64,000 nucleotides of DNA from CAZZKJ01 sp964654695 (GCA_964654695.1 CAZZKJ010000007.1:28307-92306), one strand, 5' to 3'; positions 17,292-26,913 are shown, numbered from the stretch's first letter. The notes: generated by a model from the letters alone, not told the origin. Numbers and translations are program-made.

Positions 17292-18191
17292 ATGTCGTGG
17301 TTCAAGAAAGCCAAGAAGAGCATTAAGGCGTCGCGCAAGAAACCGCTTCCAGACGGCCTATGGAGGAAGTGCGATTACTGCGGAGAAATTCTCTACGTCA
17401 AGGAATTGGAAAAGAAGCTCTGGGTTTGCTCCAAATGCGGATATCATTTTCTGATCTCGACTGAGAATTACATCGATATACTGACCGACCCCCGCTCCTT
17501 CGAAGAAACTCACTCCGGAATCCTGTCTGGGGATCCCCTTCAATTCAAGGATCTGAAACGTTACAGCGACCGGCTAAAGGACAATATGAAGAAATCCGGC
17601 CGGGAAGAGGCCGTAGTAACCGGTTTTGCCAAGATGGAGGGCAGGCCGATCGTAATTGCGATTCTCGATTTTTCGTTCCTCGGCGGAAGCATGGGTTCGG
17701 CGGTGGGAGAAAAAATCAGCCGGGCGATTATGGATGCAACCAGAATGAGGATTCCGCTGGTAATAATTTCCCGATCGGGCGGCGCGCGCATGCAGGAGTC
17801 CATATTCTCCCTGATGCAAATGGCGAAAACCAGCGCCATGCTGGCGAAAATGTCCGGGGAAAAAGTGCCTTACGTTTCCGTGTTGACCAACCCTACAACG
17901 GGCGGAGTCACCGCCAGTTTTGCCAGCCTGGGCGATATTATCATCGCAGAGCCGCGCGCGCTCATAGGTTTCGCAGGCCCCCGCGTTATCAAGCAGACAA
18001 TCGGCCAGGACCTGCCTGAAGGGTTTCAGCGTAGCGAGTTTCTCCTGGAACACGGCATGATAGACATGGTAATCCCCAGAAAGCAGTTGCGCATCTGTCT
18101 CTCCGAGATCCTGGACATGTTGCACGGACAAGCCGAGGCAACCTTATCAAGGGCAGAAAAGAATGAAGAGGAGTCGCCCGCTGTCTCCTAA
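17292..18191 (+). CDS. accD: Acetyl-CoA carboxylase carboxyltransferase subunit beta
   Basis: A 299-residue protein of normal AccD length. The N terminus has the four-cysteine zinc ribbon CDYCGEIL..CSKCGYHF, followed by the crotonase-fold carboxyltransferase with SGGARMQES, TNPTTGGVTASFA, EPRALIGFAGPRVI and the LPEGFQRSEFLLEHGMID end motif. With AccA it moves the carboxyl group from biotin-carrier protein to acetyl-CoA, giving malonyl-CoA for fatty-acid synthesis. accA is not in the window. It overlaps folC by 29 bases, a common accD-folC arrangement. It has its own promoter and a structured leader. Confidence 0.96.
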   Translation: MSWFKKAKKSIKASRKKPLPDGLWRKCDYCGEILYVKELEKKLWVCSKCGYHFLISTENYIDILTDPRSFEETHSGILSGDPLQFKDLKRYSDRLKDNMKKSGREEAVVTGFAKMEGRPIVIAILDFSFLGGSMGSAVGEKISRAIMDATRMRIPLVIISRSGGARMQESIFSLMQMAKTSAMLAKMSGEKVPYVSVLTNPTTGGVTASFASLGDIIIAEPRALIGFAGPRVIKQTIGQDLPEGFQRSEFLLEHGMIDMVIPRKQLRICLSEILDMLHGQAEATLSRAEKNEEESPAVS

Positions 18192-19491
18192 TGCGTCTTC
18201 TCGATATCCTCCCGGTCTCGATTTCGTTCTAAACCTGTCGCCTTCAATGATGACTCTTGGTTTGGGGAACATCGAGCGCCTGCTATCAAAGCTCGGCGAC
18301 CCTCAAAAAGAGTTCAAATCCATAATCGTAGCCGGGACCAATGGGAAGGGGACTGTGACATCCTGCCTGGCATCGATTCTCGAGAGCGGCGGTTGTTTTA
18401 CAGGACGCTACATTTCCCCGCATGTGTATTCCCCGATTGAAAGAATCAGCATCGGCGGCAAGGAAGTATCTCTGGAAGAAATGGAACAGGCTGCCGGAAA
18501 AGTTGTTGAACTATATGATGCCGTTAATTACAGCTATTTCGAAGCTTTAACCGCGATGGCGTTTCTTATATTTGCCCGGGCCGGCGTCGAGTACGCCGTA
18601 CTGGAAACAGGACTGGGAGGCCGATTTGATGCAACGAATATCGTCGAACCGGTTCTGTGTGTCTTGACCAATATTTCTCTCGATCACCGCCGCATCCTCG
18701 GAGACACCCCAGAAGAGATTCTGCGGGAGAAACTGGGCATAACCAGACGGGGAGTTCCTCTCATTTACGGCAATTTTTCATCCGAGCTTGAAGAATTAAT
18801 CATGGAAAAATCCGAAAGGGAAGCTTTCCCCTGCATAAGCGCCGCAACCTCAGGCGGTGTGTCGGTAACAAATATATCCTTCGAATCGATGGAAATACGT
18901 ATAAAAACGGGACTGAAAGACTATGGCGGTGTCGTTTTCCCATTTCCCGGTGTTCACCAGGCGGGTAATGCCCTTCTTGCCGTTCTGGCGGCGGAAAAAC
19001 TTCTCGGCGAAATCGGCGATCTGCGGGGCGGGTTTCTGGCCGCTGAGCTGCCGGGCAGGTTTGAAACCTTCTTATTTGAAAACAAAAAGATAATCCTGGA
19101 TGTCGCTCATAATGATGCCGGCCTCCTGGCGGCGTTGGATACATTGTCACGGTTGTCTCCGCGTTCAGGAAACGGCCTTGTCCTGGGAATGCTGCGAAGA
19201 AAAGAGCTGATTGAATTCCCTGCACAAGCTCCGGCTAAAGTAAAACGGATTTATCTGGTTGAACCGGCAGCGGGAGAAAGCCTCCCGGCGGAAGATCTTA
19301 TGGCAAGATTTTCCCTGGAGACTTTAAAATCCACAGGAGCGGACATCGTTATCGAACACGCTTGCGATGGGGAGCGCTTCATCGAGAAGCTTATTCATCC
19401 GTCGGTGCCTCTGGAAAATATTCTTATTACCGGATCCCATAGAACGGTCGAGCTATTTGGACGCTTTGTCAGGAAGGAATCAATAATATGA
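18163..19491 (+). CDS. folC: Folylpolyglutamate / dihydrofolate synthase
   Basis: A 442-residue Mur-ligase-family enzyme that adds glutamate to (dihydro)folates with ATP. Motifs are the P-loop AGTNGKGTVTS, YISPHVYSPIERI, ETGLGGRFDATN, LTNISLDH, and the C-terminal-domain DVAHNDAG. The annotated ATG 18163 lies inside the accD end; a start a little further down would also keep all motifs. Its stop overlaps the following ROK kinase start by ATGA. The function is clear, but the balance of dihydrofolate versus polyglutamate activity is not. Confidence 0.92.
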   Translation: MKRSRPLSPNASSRYPPGLDFVLNLSPSMMTLGLGNIERLLSKLGDPQKEFKSIIVAGTNGKGTVTSCLASILESGGCFTGRYISPHVYSPIERISIGGKEVSLEEMEQAAGKVVELYDAVNYSYFEALTAMAFLIFARAGVEYAVLETGLGGRFDATNIVEPVLCVLTNISLDHRRILGDTPEEILREKLGITRRGVPLIYGNFSSELEELIMEKSEREAFPCISAATSGGVSVTNISFESMEIRIKTGLKDYGGVVFPFPGVHQAGNALLAVLAAEKLLGEIGDLRGGFLAAELPGRFETFLFENKKIILDVAHNDAGLLAALDTLSRLSPRSGNGLVLGMLRRKELIEFPAQAPAKVKRIYLVEPAAGESLPAEDLMARFSLETLKSTGADIVIEHACDGERFIEKLIHPSVPLENILITGSHRTVELFGRFVRKESII

Positions 19492-20438
19492 CGAGGAAAG
19501 TACTGCTTGGAATTGATATAGGGGGAACCAATGTCAAGTTTGCTTCGGTGGGAGTTTCGGGAAAGGTATTTTCCAGGGGGGTGATTCCGACTTATTCACA
19601 AAAAGGACCCGAAGATGTGCTCAAGAGAATAAAAGCGGCTGCGGATTTTATCAAAGGAGCGAACGAGACTTTTACCGGCGCCGGGATAGGATGTGCCGGT
19701 CTGGTGGATTTCAAAAAAGGTATATTGATTACTTCTCCGAATTTGCCGGGATGGGAAAGAACCGGGCTCCGGGCCGCAGCAAAGAGAATTCTCGGCCTAC
19801 CCGCGGTGATCGATAATGATGCAAATGCCGCAGCCGTGGGAGAATACAGACTCGGCACGGGCAGGCATTCCGATACTTTTATCTGCCTGACCCTGGGAAC
19901 GGGGGTGGGAGGCGGCGTAATATGCGGAGGCAACCTGCTAAGAGGCGCGGGGAATTTTGCGGGTGAAATAGGACATATGAGTATCAACGAAAAAGGACCG
20001 CTTTGCGCTTGCGGTAGCCGGGGATGCCTGGAATCTTTTATCGGTGCAAAAGCGCTGGCCGGTCTCTTCAGGAAAAAATTGCGCACAATAAATGGAGATT
20101 CAGGGGCCGGCCCGGGAAAAACGGCAGGGATGTATTTGTCTCCCCGGTCGATATCCAAAGCCGCTGCCTCAGGGAACAGGGCAGCAAAAGAAGTGCTGAG
20201 GGAAGCAGGTATTCATCTTGGATGCGCGATCGCGTCCCTGGTCAATATTTTCAACCCTGAAGTAATAGCGGTCACGGGTGGTGTTTCGGGCGCCCTGAAA
20301 TTCATGCGTAAAAGCATGGAAAAAGAAATCAATGCCCGGGCCTTTCGCGAATCCGCCCGCATGGTCAAGATAGTCGAAGCAAAGCTGGGCAAGGATGCCT
20401 CAATGGTTGGGGCGGCGCTTTTGGCGAAAAAACAATAG
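19488..20438 (+). CDS. ROK-family sugar kinase (glucokinase-like)
   Basis: A 316-residue ROK-family kinase. It has N-terminal phosphate loop GIDIGGTNVKFA, DNDANAAAVGEY with the catalytic Asp, GTGVGGGVICGG, and the ROK zinc motif GPLCACGSRGCLE with its CxCGxxGCxE cysteines. It most likely phosphorylates glucose or a related hexose in the cytoplasm. N-acetylmannosamine or fructose kinases share these motifs. It starts with an ATGA overlap with folC and is the last gene of the accD-folC run; LptD begins 49 bases further on. Confidence 0.85.
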   Translation: MTRKVLLGIDIGGTNVKFASVGVSGKVFSRGVIPTYSQKGPEDVLKRIKAAADFIKGANETFTGAGIGCAGLVDFKKGILITSPNLPGWERTGLRAAAKRILGLPAVIDNDANAAAVGEYRLGTGRHSDTFICLTLGTGVGGGVICGGNLLRGAGNFAGEIGHMSINEKGPLCACGSRGCLESFIGAKALAGLFRKKLRTINGDSGAGPGKTAGMYLSPRSISKAAASGNRAAKEVLREAGIHLGCAIASLVNIFNPEVIAVTGGVSGALKFMRKSMEKEINARAFRESARMVKIVEAKLGKDASMVGAALLAKKQ

Positions 20439-20487
20439 TTTGGCAGCTTCCGAAAAGAAACGTTTTGAAAAACCAGTTTGACAATCC

Positions 20488-23400
20488 ATGAAAATCATCT
20501 ATTCAAGAAGCCCATGGTTTTTTCTTTTACTCTTCATCACTGCCGCCGCGGGTATTCCACGCGCGGAAAACAAGCCTGCCGCCGAAAAAGAACAGGGAAA
20601 AATAATCTCCTCAGGAGATGAAGCCACTTATCACGTAAGCGGCGGCAGCAGCATTTTAAGAGAAATAAAAGGTGAAAACGTGATTATACTAAAAGACGGC
20701 GTGAAGATCACTCACGGAGAAGTAACCATCACAAGCCGGGAAGGCACAAGTTACAGCAGGGAGCAAAAAACATTCTTGAACGGCAGCGTTCATATTACAC
20801 AAAAAGGCCTGGTCATGGACGGCGAAGAATGCGAGTACGATCGTCCCGCGGGAAGGGCAATATTGAAACACAACGTAACCATCAAGGACAGGGACTGGAT
20901 AATCCTCTGTTCCAAGGCAGTTCTTTATAGAACCAGGGAAAGATTGTGGTTGGTAGGAGGTGTTGCTGCTGAGGATTCCTCTACAATTCTAAAAGCAGAC
21001 AGCCTGTATTACGATAGAAAGCTCCAAACTGCCGAGGTTTTTGGAAAAGTCAGCATAACCAACCTGGCCGAAGGATTCGAGGTTGCCGGGCGGCACGGAT
21101 TTTATTATCGGAACCGAAGAGAAGGATTGGTGGATCGTGATCCGCACTTGGTTGTCGACCCTCAAAACCGGGAACCGGCCACCGTCGACAGTGACACCAT
21201 GCGGTTTTATCCCGATTCCAGGCAGGCATCCGCCTATGGGCGTGTGAAAATAATAAAAGGGGAAACCGTGACCCAATGTGATTCGGCGGTGGTTTTTGAT
21301 GAAGTGAAAACGGCCAAGCTCTTTGGAAAACCTCTGGCCAAGCAGGGAAATACATCCATGATGGGCGATACAATGAATCTTCATTACAACGACAAAGAGA
21401 TCGACCGGATAAATATTCTCGGTGGTGCTGCCATCGAGGAAAAACAGGCCGATTCTCTTGTTATCGGGAGAAGCAACTGGATTCAGGGTGATTCAATGAT
21501 TCTTTTTCTTAATAATAACAACTTGGATTCCATAACGGTCAAAGGCAACAGCGTAAGCGAGTATTACCCCAACAGCCAACGGAAGGTTGAAAGCAACTTC
21601 GTAAGGGGTGATTCCATGTTCTTTCTATTCGAAAAAGACACCCTATCAAACGTCAAGATTATCGGCAAGTCCGACGGCGTTTATAAATACATAGATTTGG
21701 CTGAAAAAGAAACCTGCGACAGCTTGCGCGCCGAGGAGGATACGAGCCTGGTCTTCTTGCCGTTTGATGAAAAAGCGGAAAAGGTATCATATTCAGCTGA
21801 TAAAATTGAGTTTTTCGCCGACAGCAAGGATATTTTACTTAGCGGCGGAGCCAAAGTCTACTACCAGAACAGGACCCTCACCGGCAAGCAGATCACATAC
21901 AATTCTTCCTTGCAACTGCTCGATGCCAGGGGATCGCCGGTCCTGGTCGAGGGCGGCGACAAATTTTACGGATCTCAAATGGATTATGACCTGGACTCCG
22001 GCGTTGGGTTGGTACGGGAAGGATCGACCAGGTTTCAGCAGGGTTTTTATTTCGGAGAAGATGTCGCCAAGGTAGGTGACAACATGCTCAAAGTCTGGAA
22101 TTCAACCTATACTACGTGCAATTTGAAAATCCCCCATTACCATTTTGCCAGCAGGGAGATGAAGGTCTATATCCGCGACAAAGTGATATCAGGGCCTATT
22201 TGGCTTTACGTCGGAGATACTCCCTTAGCCTATCTTCCCTTCATGGCCAACGCCATCAGCAAGGGGAGGAAATCCGGGATCCTAAGGCCCGAATTCGAAT
22301 TCGGTATCACCAGGTCAACCGGTCGTTTTATAAGAAATTTCGGATATTACTGGGCGACGAATGATTATACGGATTTCAGATTCGTTGGAGATTTCAATGA
22401 AGATGCATCGCTGCGAATGTTGATCGAAAACCGCTACAAGCTCAGATATCATTTCAACGGCTCCGCGCAGTATTCTTTCTACAGAGATCTGGGTTCATTT
22501 ACGAATGAGTGGATGCTGACTTCAAACCATCAGCAGACCCTGGGCGATAAGTTTTCATTGAGCAGCGATCTCAGGTTCGTCAGCAGCGATCGGGCTCCCA
22601 ACGCCATCAGCCGAATTGACCAGGTTGCCGACGTAGTCGACAGGCGTATAGAATCAAGGGTCAGCCTGCGAAAATCATGGAATACGGTGGGATTCAGCGC
22701 ATCGGCGCGAAGAGTCCAACAGCTCAACGTTCAGGATCCGGGGGTAAGTAAAGTCAGCACCACATTTCCGGACATTTCTCTAAATATACCTTCAAGAAAT
22801 CTTTACTTTGGCGAGGCGAGCAAAGGCGACGAAAAACCATTTTGGGAAAATGTTCTTGGAGGTATCCGCTATTCGCCGAGGGTGGCGATGACAAGAACAA
22901 CAGACCAGAAAACTTACGATTATACCGAGGTCATAACTCAAAATACATCGCTGGATTTTTCCAGCCCCAGAAAAGTATTTTTCGTCAATATATCCCCCCG
23001 TCTTTCCGCGCGAAATAATTATACCCGAACCGCCAAGGACGTGACAGGACATACGGAAATAAACTCCGTTTTCGGAGTTCCGGATACCGTCGATGTGCCG
23101 GGTTCAAACACCATAACCAGGAAGAATGTCTTTAACTGGTCAACCGGTGCGGGGATGAGAACAAACTTTTATGGAACCTTCTTTCCGAATCTGGGAGCCC
23201 TGTCCGGCCTTCGCCATACGATTACTCCATCGGCCACCTATTCATATAATCCGCGTATAGGTACGAGACCTGCATCTCAGGGATTCAGCTTGAGCTTGAC
23301 GAACTCGGTGGACATAAAGGTAAAAGGCAAAGCCGGAGACCGTAAGATACCCAATATTCTAATCTGGTCGTTGAGCACCAGCTATAATCCTCAAGCTCCA

Positions 23401-23997
23401 AAAAGAAAGGGATGGAGCACTATTTCCAGCCGGTTGAATGTCAAAATATTGGGGACCAATATCTCTTTCAATCAAACCATTGAACCATACCAGGGAGAAG
23501 TGCAGTCCACTCAGATTACATCCAATTTGAATCTTCTGGGACATCACGGTTTTGGAAAAACGCTGCAGCGATCCGCCGCAGAACTCAACGTGGTGGCCCA
23601 GGACACTTCCGGAGCTGACGGTGCGGGAGATGAGCCCGAATCCGGCGAAGCAGATCAGGGATCCACCTGGAACTTGAATATGGCTTTCAGTTATGCGAAA
23701 ACCAACCTTGGATCCGCGCGATCCACTCTGAACCTGAATGGGGGAATACAGCTGACCAGGAACTGGCGAATTACTTATTCCACGACATACGATGTCGAAG
23801 GACGTTTTTTTCTCGGGCAGAATTATAGCGTTTACAGGGATCTGCACTGCTGGGAAATGTCCTTCTCCAGGCAGGTGTTGGGGGGCGAATGGCAGTATTA
23901 TTTCCGTATTGGCATCAAGGCTCATCCTGAAATATATACTGAATCCGGCCGGAGGGGGTTGGGGGGAGCGAGAATTGGCATGCCGACGATCTATTGA
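20488..23997 (+). CDS. lptD: LPS-assembly outer membrane protein LptD
   Basis: A 1169-residue protein, longer than E. coli LptD (about 780). Residues 1-26 are a signal peptide ending ...PRAEN. A long N-terminal region (about 40-480) carries many OstA/LptA-like beta-jellyroll repeats, including several of the GDTMxLHYND or GDSMxFLF type. This is followed by the typical junction YTTCNLKIPHYHF and then about 600 residues of beta-barrel strands ending in aromatic MPTIY. It inserts lipopolysaccharide into the outer leaflet. The extended periplasmic region could replace part of the LptA bridge (inference). Only the Cys residues near the junction and a few others are present for disulfides. Confidence 0.88.
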   Translation: MKIIYSRSPWFFLLLFITAAAGIPRAENKPAAEKEQGKIISSGDEATYHVSGGSSILREIKGENVIILKDGVKITHGEVTITSREGTSYSREQKTFLNGSVHITQKGLVMDGEECEYDRPAGRAILKHNVTIKDRDWIILCSKAVLYRTRERLWLVGGVAAEDSSTILKADSLYYDRKLQTAEVFGKVSITNLAEGFEVAGRHGFYYRNRREGLVDRDPHLVVDPQNREPATVDSDTMRFYPDSRQASAYGRVKIIKGETVTQCDSAVVFDEVKTAKLFGKPLAKQGNTSMMGDTMNLHYNDKEIDRINILGGAAIEEKQADSLVIGRSNWIQGDSMILFLNNNNLDSITVKGNSVSEYYPNSQRKVESNFVRGDSMFFLFEKDTLSNVKIIGKSDGVYKYIDLAEKETCDSLRAEEDTSLVFLPFDEKAEKVSYSADKIEFFADSKDILLSGGAKVYYQNRTLTGKQITYNSSLQLLDARGSPVLVEGGDKFYGSQMDYDLDSGVGLVREGSTRFQQGFYFGEDVAKVGDNMLKVWNSTYTTCNLKIPHYHFASREMKVYIRDKVISGPIWLYVGDTPLAYLPFMANAISKGRKSGILRPEFEFGITRSTGRFIRNFGYYWATNDYTDFRFVGDFNEDASLRMLIENRYKLRYHFNGSAQYSFYRDLGSFTNEWMLTSNHQQTLGDKFSLSSDLRFVSSDRAPNAISRIDQVADVVDRRIESRVSLRKSWNTVGFSASARRVQQLNVQDPGVSKVSTTFPDISLNIPSRNLYFGEASKGDEKPFWENVLGGIRYSPRVAMTRTTDQKTYDYTEVITQNTSLDFSSPRKVFFVNISPRLSARNNYTRTAKDVTGHTEINSVFGVPDTVDVPGSNTITRKNVFNWSTGAGMRTNFYGTFFPNLGALSGLRHTITPSATYSYNPRIGTRPASQGFSLSLTNSVDIKVKGKAGDRKIPNILIWSLSTSYNPQAPKRKGWSTISSRLNVKILGTNISFNQTIEPYQGEVQSTQITSNLNLLGHHGFGKTLQRSAAELNVVAQDTSGADGAGDEPESGEADQGSTWNLNMAFSYAKTNLGSARSTLNLNGGIQLTRNWRITYSTTYDVEGRFFLGQNYSVYRDLHCWEMSFSRQVLGGEWQYYFRIGIKAHPEIYTESGRRGLGGARIGMPTIY

Positions 23998-24088
23998 TAA
24001 TGAGGGGCAAAAGCCGGTTACTGCCGGTGCGAATATCCGCCATATAAGGAGAAAATCCCATTCTTATCACTTTTTTAAAGAAATATTG

Positions 24089-24118
24089 TTGACAGGAATT
24101 TTTTTTGTGGGCTAAAGT
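24089..24118 (+). promoter_or_regulatory. Sigma-70-type promoter for the HU gene
   Basis: A perfect TTGACA at 24089-24094, an 18-base T-rich spacer and TAAAGT at 24113-24118. The gene's ribosome-binding site GGAGGTGA is just before GTG 24148. The T-rich spacer and full-consensus -35 suggest high expression. Confidence 0.7.
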
Positions 24119-24147
24119 GCTGATAAGAATAGGAAGGAGGTGATATC

Positions 24148-24441
24148 GTGAACAAGACAGAACTGATTGAAAAGGTCGCCAATAAAGCTGATCTAACGCT
24201 CAAGGATGCAAAGATGGTAGTTGATACCATTTTCAGCACCGTACCCAAAGAGGGCATTATTGCCGCAGAGCTCAATGCTGGAAGAAAAGTACAGATTACT
24301 GGCTTTGGTACCTTCCAGACGAGGAAGAGAAAGAAGCGCGAGGGAAGGAATCCTCAAACCGGCGAGCCGATCAGCATCCCCGCATCACGCTTTCCTGCAT
24401 TTAGCGCTGGTCGTTCACTCAAGGATCGCATCAAGAAGTAA
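24148..24441 (+). CDS. HU-family DNA-binding protein
   Basis: A 97-residue HU/IHF protein. It starts MNKTELIEKVANKADLT and has the conserved beta-arm region with GFGTFQTRKRKKREGRNPQTGEP, followed by FSAGRSLKD near the end. It binds DNA non-specifically and bends it as a dimer. GTG 24148 has a near-perfect AGGAAGGAGGTGA ribosome-binding site. It is a single-gene unit with its own consensus promoter and a strong terminator immediately after. Confidence 0.95.
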   Translation: MNKTELIEKVANKADLTLKDAKMVVDTIFSTVPKEGIIAAELNAGRKVQITGFGTFQTRKRKKREGRNPQTGEPISIPASRFPAFSAGRSLKDRIKK

Positions 24442-24460
24442 TTTATAATTTAAGAATGCG

Positions 24461-24497
24461 AGAAAGCGGGGTCGATTTATGCCCCGCTTTCTTTTAT
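24461..24497 (+). terminator. Rho-independent terminator after the HU gene
   Basis: The 11-bp stem arms AGAAAGCGGGG (24461-24471) and CCCCGCTTTCT (24482-24492) surround a 10-base loop and run into a T-rich tail. It separates the HU gene from the downstream selenoprotein gene. Confidence 0.9.
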
Positions 24498-24538
24498 TTA
24501 TTATTGAAGTGTCGTGAAATACGGAAGAATTATGGTCC

Positions 24539-24567
24539 TTGCCGCTTCAAGGCTGATATGATATCTT
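24539..24567 (+). promoter_or_regulatory. Possible promoter for the UshA-like selenoprotein gene
   Basis: TTGCCG at 24539-24544 and TATCTT at 24562-24567 are spaced 17 bases. The match is moderate. A promoter is expected here because a strong terminator lies just upstream. Confidence 0.35.
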
Positions 24568-24623
24568 AATATCTACGGGCGGATTGATTGAACCATAAGC
24601 CATCCAGCCACAGGAATAATGCC

Positions 24624-26018
24624 ATGCGGAAAATGACTACTGCTTTGCTTCTGGCCGTAGCGGTCGGAGGGTGCGTATTGCCCCGGGGAGAAGCCAAATA
24701 CAGAACCGTCCAGTTTGTATATCATAGCGATACCAGGGGATTCTACCAGCCCTGCGGGTGACACGCCAATGCCTCTGGCGGCTTCGCCCGGCGGGCGACG
24801 CTTTTCAATAAACTCCATGGTCAGGCCGAATCCATGATCCTCTGCTCGGCAGGAGATTTCTTTGGAGGCGGCAATATATATAACGAACCCAAGGATCATT
24901 TCATAGCGCAAATGATGGCGCATATGAAGTATGACGCAATAGCCGTGGGCGAGATGGATCTTAGCCACGGTCTGAAAAAGCTGGTCGGCGATTGGAAAAA
25001 ATATAAAATGAAGCTTGTCTGCGCCAATTTGTTCCACAAGATGCCGGGCAAGGATGGCAAATCCTGGCGGCGAAGCAAAAAAACAGTTTTTCCTCCTTAT
25101 TTGGTGATTTCCCGCGGCGGCGTCAAAATAGGCTTTATATCAGTCGTATCTCCCCGGACAAAAATCAAGAAACGGTTCTCGGGCGCGAAAACACGTGTCG
25201 AAGCCTTGACATATATAATCGAAGATCCGGAGCCAATAGTAAAAAAGCTTGTACCGAAAGTGAGAAAAAAGTGCGATATCCTGGTCTTTCTGGCTCATAT
25301 GGATAAACCGGAATTGGAAAAAATTCTTCCAGACCTTCCGGAAATCGATTTTGCCGTCATTGGACACAGCGACAAGAGCGAGCAGACCAGGGAACCTTTC
25401 ATGATGGGATCGGTTCCGGTTTATAAGTCGTCTTTTCATGGGCAAAGCGTGGGCGCACTCAGGATCACTCTCGATCCGGGCAAAAAAATTGCCGATACGA
25501 GAAACAATATTTACAATCTGGATAAGACTATATCGGATGACGAGAACACGAAAACCCTTATTGCAGAATTTGAATCCAGGAACCGCCAAAAAGAAAAAGA
25601 ACTTTATGCCAGGCAGATGCTTCAGGGAAGCGGAAAGGGAATTGATAATCGGGATATTTACAAAGGGATCGGCAATTGTATTCGTTGTCATATGGATGAA
25701 TTCAGGGTTTACTCGGCGAGCAAACATTCAAAGGCTTATTCTACGCTGTCCGAGGTGTACAAGCACAGGGATTCGAGCTGCATAAGCTGTCATTCGACCG
25801 GATACGGCAGGAAAGGCGGGTTTGCGGGAATAAGGATGATCGGCGGCCGCACGGATCTCGTCGACGTCCAGTGCGAAGCATGCCATGGGCCGGGAGTAGA
25901 GCATAAGAGAAATGCAGATTACGCCGGCCGGGCTGCCGGCAGCTGCAAAAACTGCCATACGAAAGATCAGGATCCTTCCTTTAATTATACTGAAGCGTGG
26001 GAGAGGATAGCCCATTAA
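24624..26018 (+). CDS. UshA-like selenoprotein lipoprotein fused to a tetraheme cytochrome c
   Basis: A 464-residue protein read through an in-frame TGA at 24759-24761, codon 46. ATG 24624 follows AGGA. Residues 1-17 look like a lipoprotein signal (VGGC, Cys17). Next comes SDTRGFYQPCG-U46-HANASGGFARRA. In related metallophosphatase-like proteins this reads as a Cys-Gly-Cys motif followed by a GGLARR-type segment, so UGA takes the place of the last Cys. The UshA-like fold continues with CSAGDFFGGG, AVGEMDLSHG, ANLF and AVIGHSD. The usual DxH metal motif is DTR, so classical phosphatase activity is doubtful. The C terminus has four CxxCH hemes at Cys352, 386, 417 and 441, like cytochrome c554. 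A stem-loop sits 10-27 bases after the UGA. Probably an envelope redox protein; substrate unknown. The part after the TGA alone would be annotated from 24834. Confidence 0.85.
24771..24796 (+). promoter_or_regulatory. Candidate bacterial SECIS element of the UshA-like gene
   Basis: Just downstream of the TGA at 24759-24761, GGCG (24777-24780) pairs with CGCC (24785-24788) around a GCTT loop, and GCC (24771-24773) can pair with GGC further out. The loop starts about 20 bases after the UGA with a G, as expected for SelB-read SECIS hairpins inside the coding region. The stem is short and has a mismatch, so this is moderate evidence. Confidence 0.5.
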
Positions 26019-26085
26019 CGCTTCTTGGTGGTTTGCCAGCCAACCTTGATGCCGCCGGCCTCAGCGGTTTTTATTGCTGATAAAG

Positions 26086-26913
26086 ATGAACCTGAAATTT
26101 AGAAGCATAAAGCGAGCTGCGGTGTGCCTGGGCACCGTACTCTGCGCGGCCGCAGCCGGGGGATCGATCCTGTCTCTCGCCGGCACTGCCTCTGCTGAGA
26201 CAGGTAGAGAAAGATTCTTGATTCCCGGGACCGCCTTCTCCCATCTCACGGTAGAAGCCGGCTCATGGTGCCGATACCTTGTCGTTGATGAAGCTCTGGG
26301 GCAAAAAGATTCTTCAATACTATATATCGCGGTTCCGCATGATGCTCCGAAAGCGGCAAAAGGATACTTCTGGTTGGAAATTTCAGGTGTATCATCCGCG
26401 GTTGGAAACGAGAGGCTGTCTGCTGGGCTTCTTGTGTCCAAGAAGATCCGGTCTCCAGCTGCATCCGATTCTCTAAAGAAGTATATTTTAGATGTTCTGA
26501 TTAAGCGGGGAGATGATTCCGTGGAACAGGGCGACGAAGAGGCTCTCGCTGAATTGGAAGAGTTGTTGAGCACCGAGCGGGCCCATTGGGAAGACGGAAG
26601 CAGCGAAGTGATAACGACGAATTCGGGAAAATATGAGGCCTCGCTGGAATTCAGGCGAATAAGTTACACAAAAAAATTTCCGGCCGGTAAATCGTTCTTC
26701 ATAAAAAAAGTCAACGATAAACATTCTGCCTGGTTTTCTGATAAGGTTCCTCTTTTTCACATGGTCAAATACAAGGTAATGCGGGAGAGAAATACAATTC
26801 TTGATCCTCCGATAAAGGGCGTTCCCGTCGCCGGTGACAGATTCTCTTCGACAACGCTTGAACTGATTGCATTCGGCTCAGGGGCGCTCACACTGTTTCC
26901 GCGGCCCAGGTGA
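26086..26913 (+). CDS. Secreted protein of unknown function
   Basis: 275 residues from ATG 26086; an in-frame TTG at 26074 is possible. The N terminus has a positive start (MNLKFRSIKR), a hydrophobic stretch and an AXA cleavage site ending GTASA at about residue 38, so it is exported to the periplasm or outer membrane. The mature part is mixed charged/hydrophobic, with an acidic helix EEALAELEELLSTE, and ends in a hydrophobic stretch with PRPR. No family was recognised and no catalytic motif is visible. It lies 67 bases downstream of the UshA-like/cytochrome gene on the same strand, so the two may be co-transcribed. Confidence 0.7.
   Translation: MNLKFRSIKRAAVCLGTVLCAAAAGGSILSLAGTASAETGRERFLIPGTAFSHLTVEAGSWCRYLVVDEALGQKDSSILYIAVPHDAPKAAKGYFWLEISGVSSAVGNERLSAGLLVSKKIRSPAASDSLKKYILDVLIKRGDDSVEQGDEEALAELEELLSTERAHWEDGSSEVITTNSGKYEASLEFRRISYTKKFPAGKSFFIKKVNDKHSAWFSDKVPLFHMVKYKVMRERNTILDPPIKGVPVAGDRFSSTTLELIAFGSGALTLFPRPR

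Noticed and set aside
24759..24761. TGA read as a true stop, making the UshA-like gene a pseudogene
   Set aside because: The frame continues with conserved family motifs right after it, the codon sits at a family Cys position, and selD in the same window also uses TGA as Sec.
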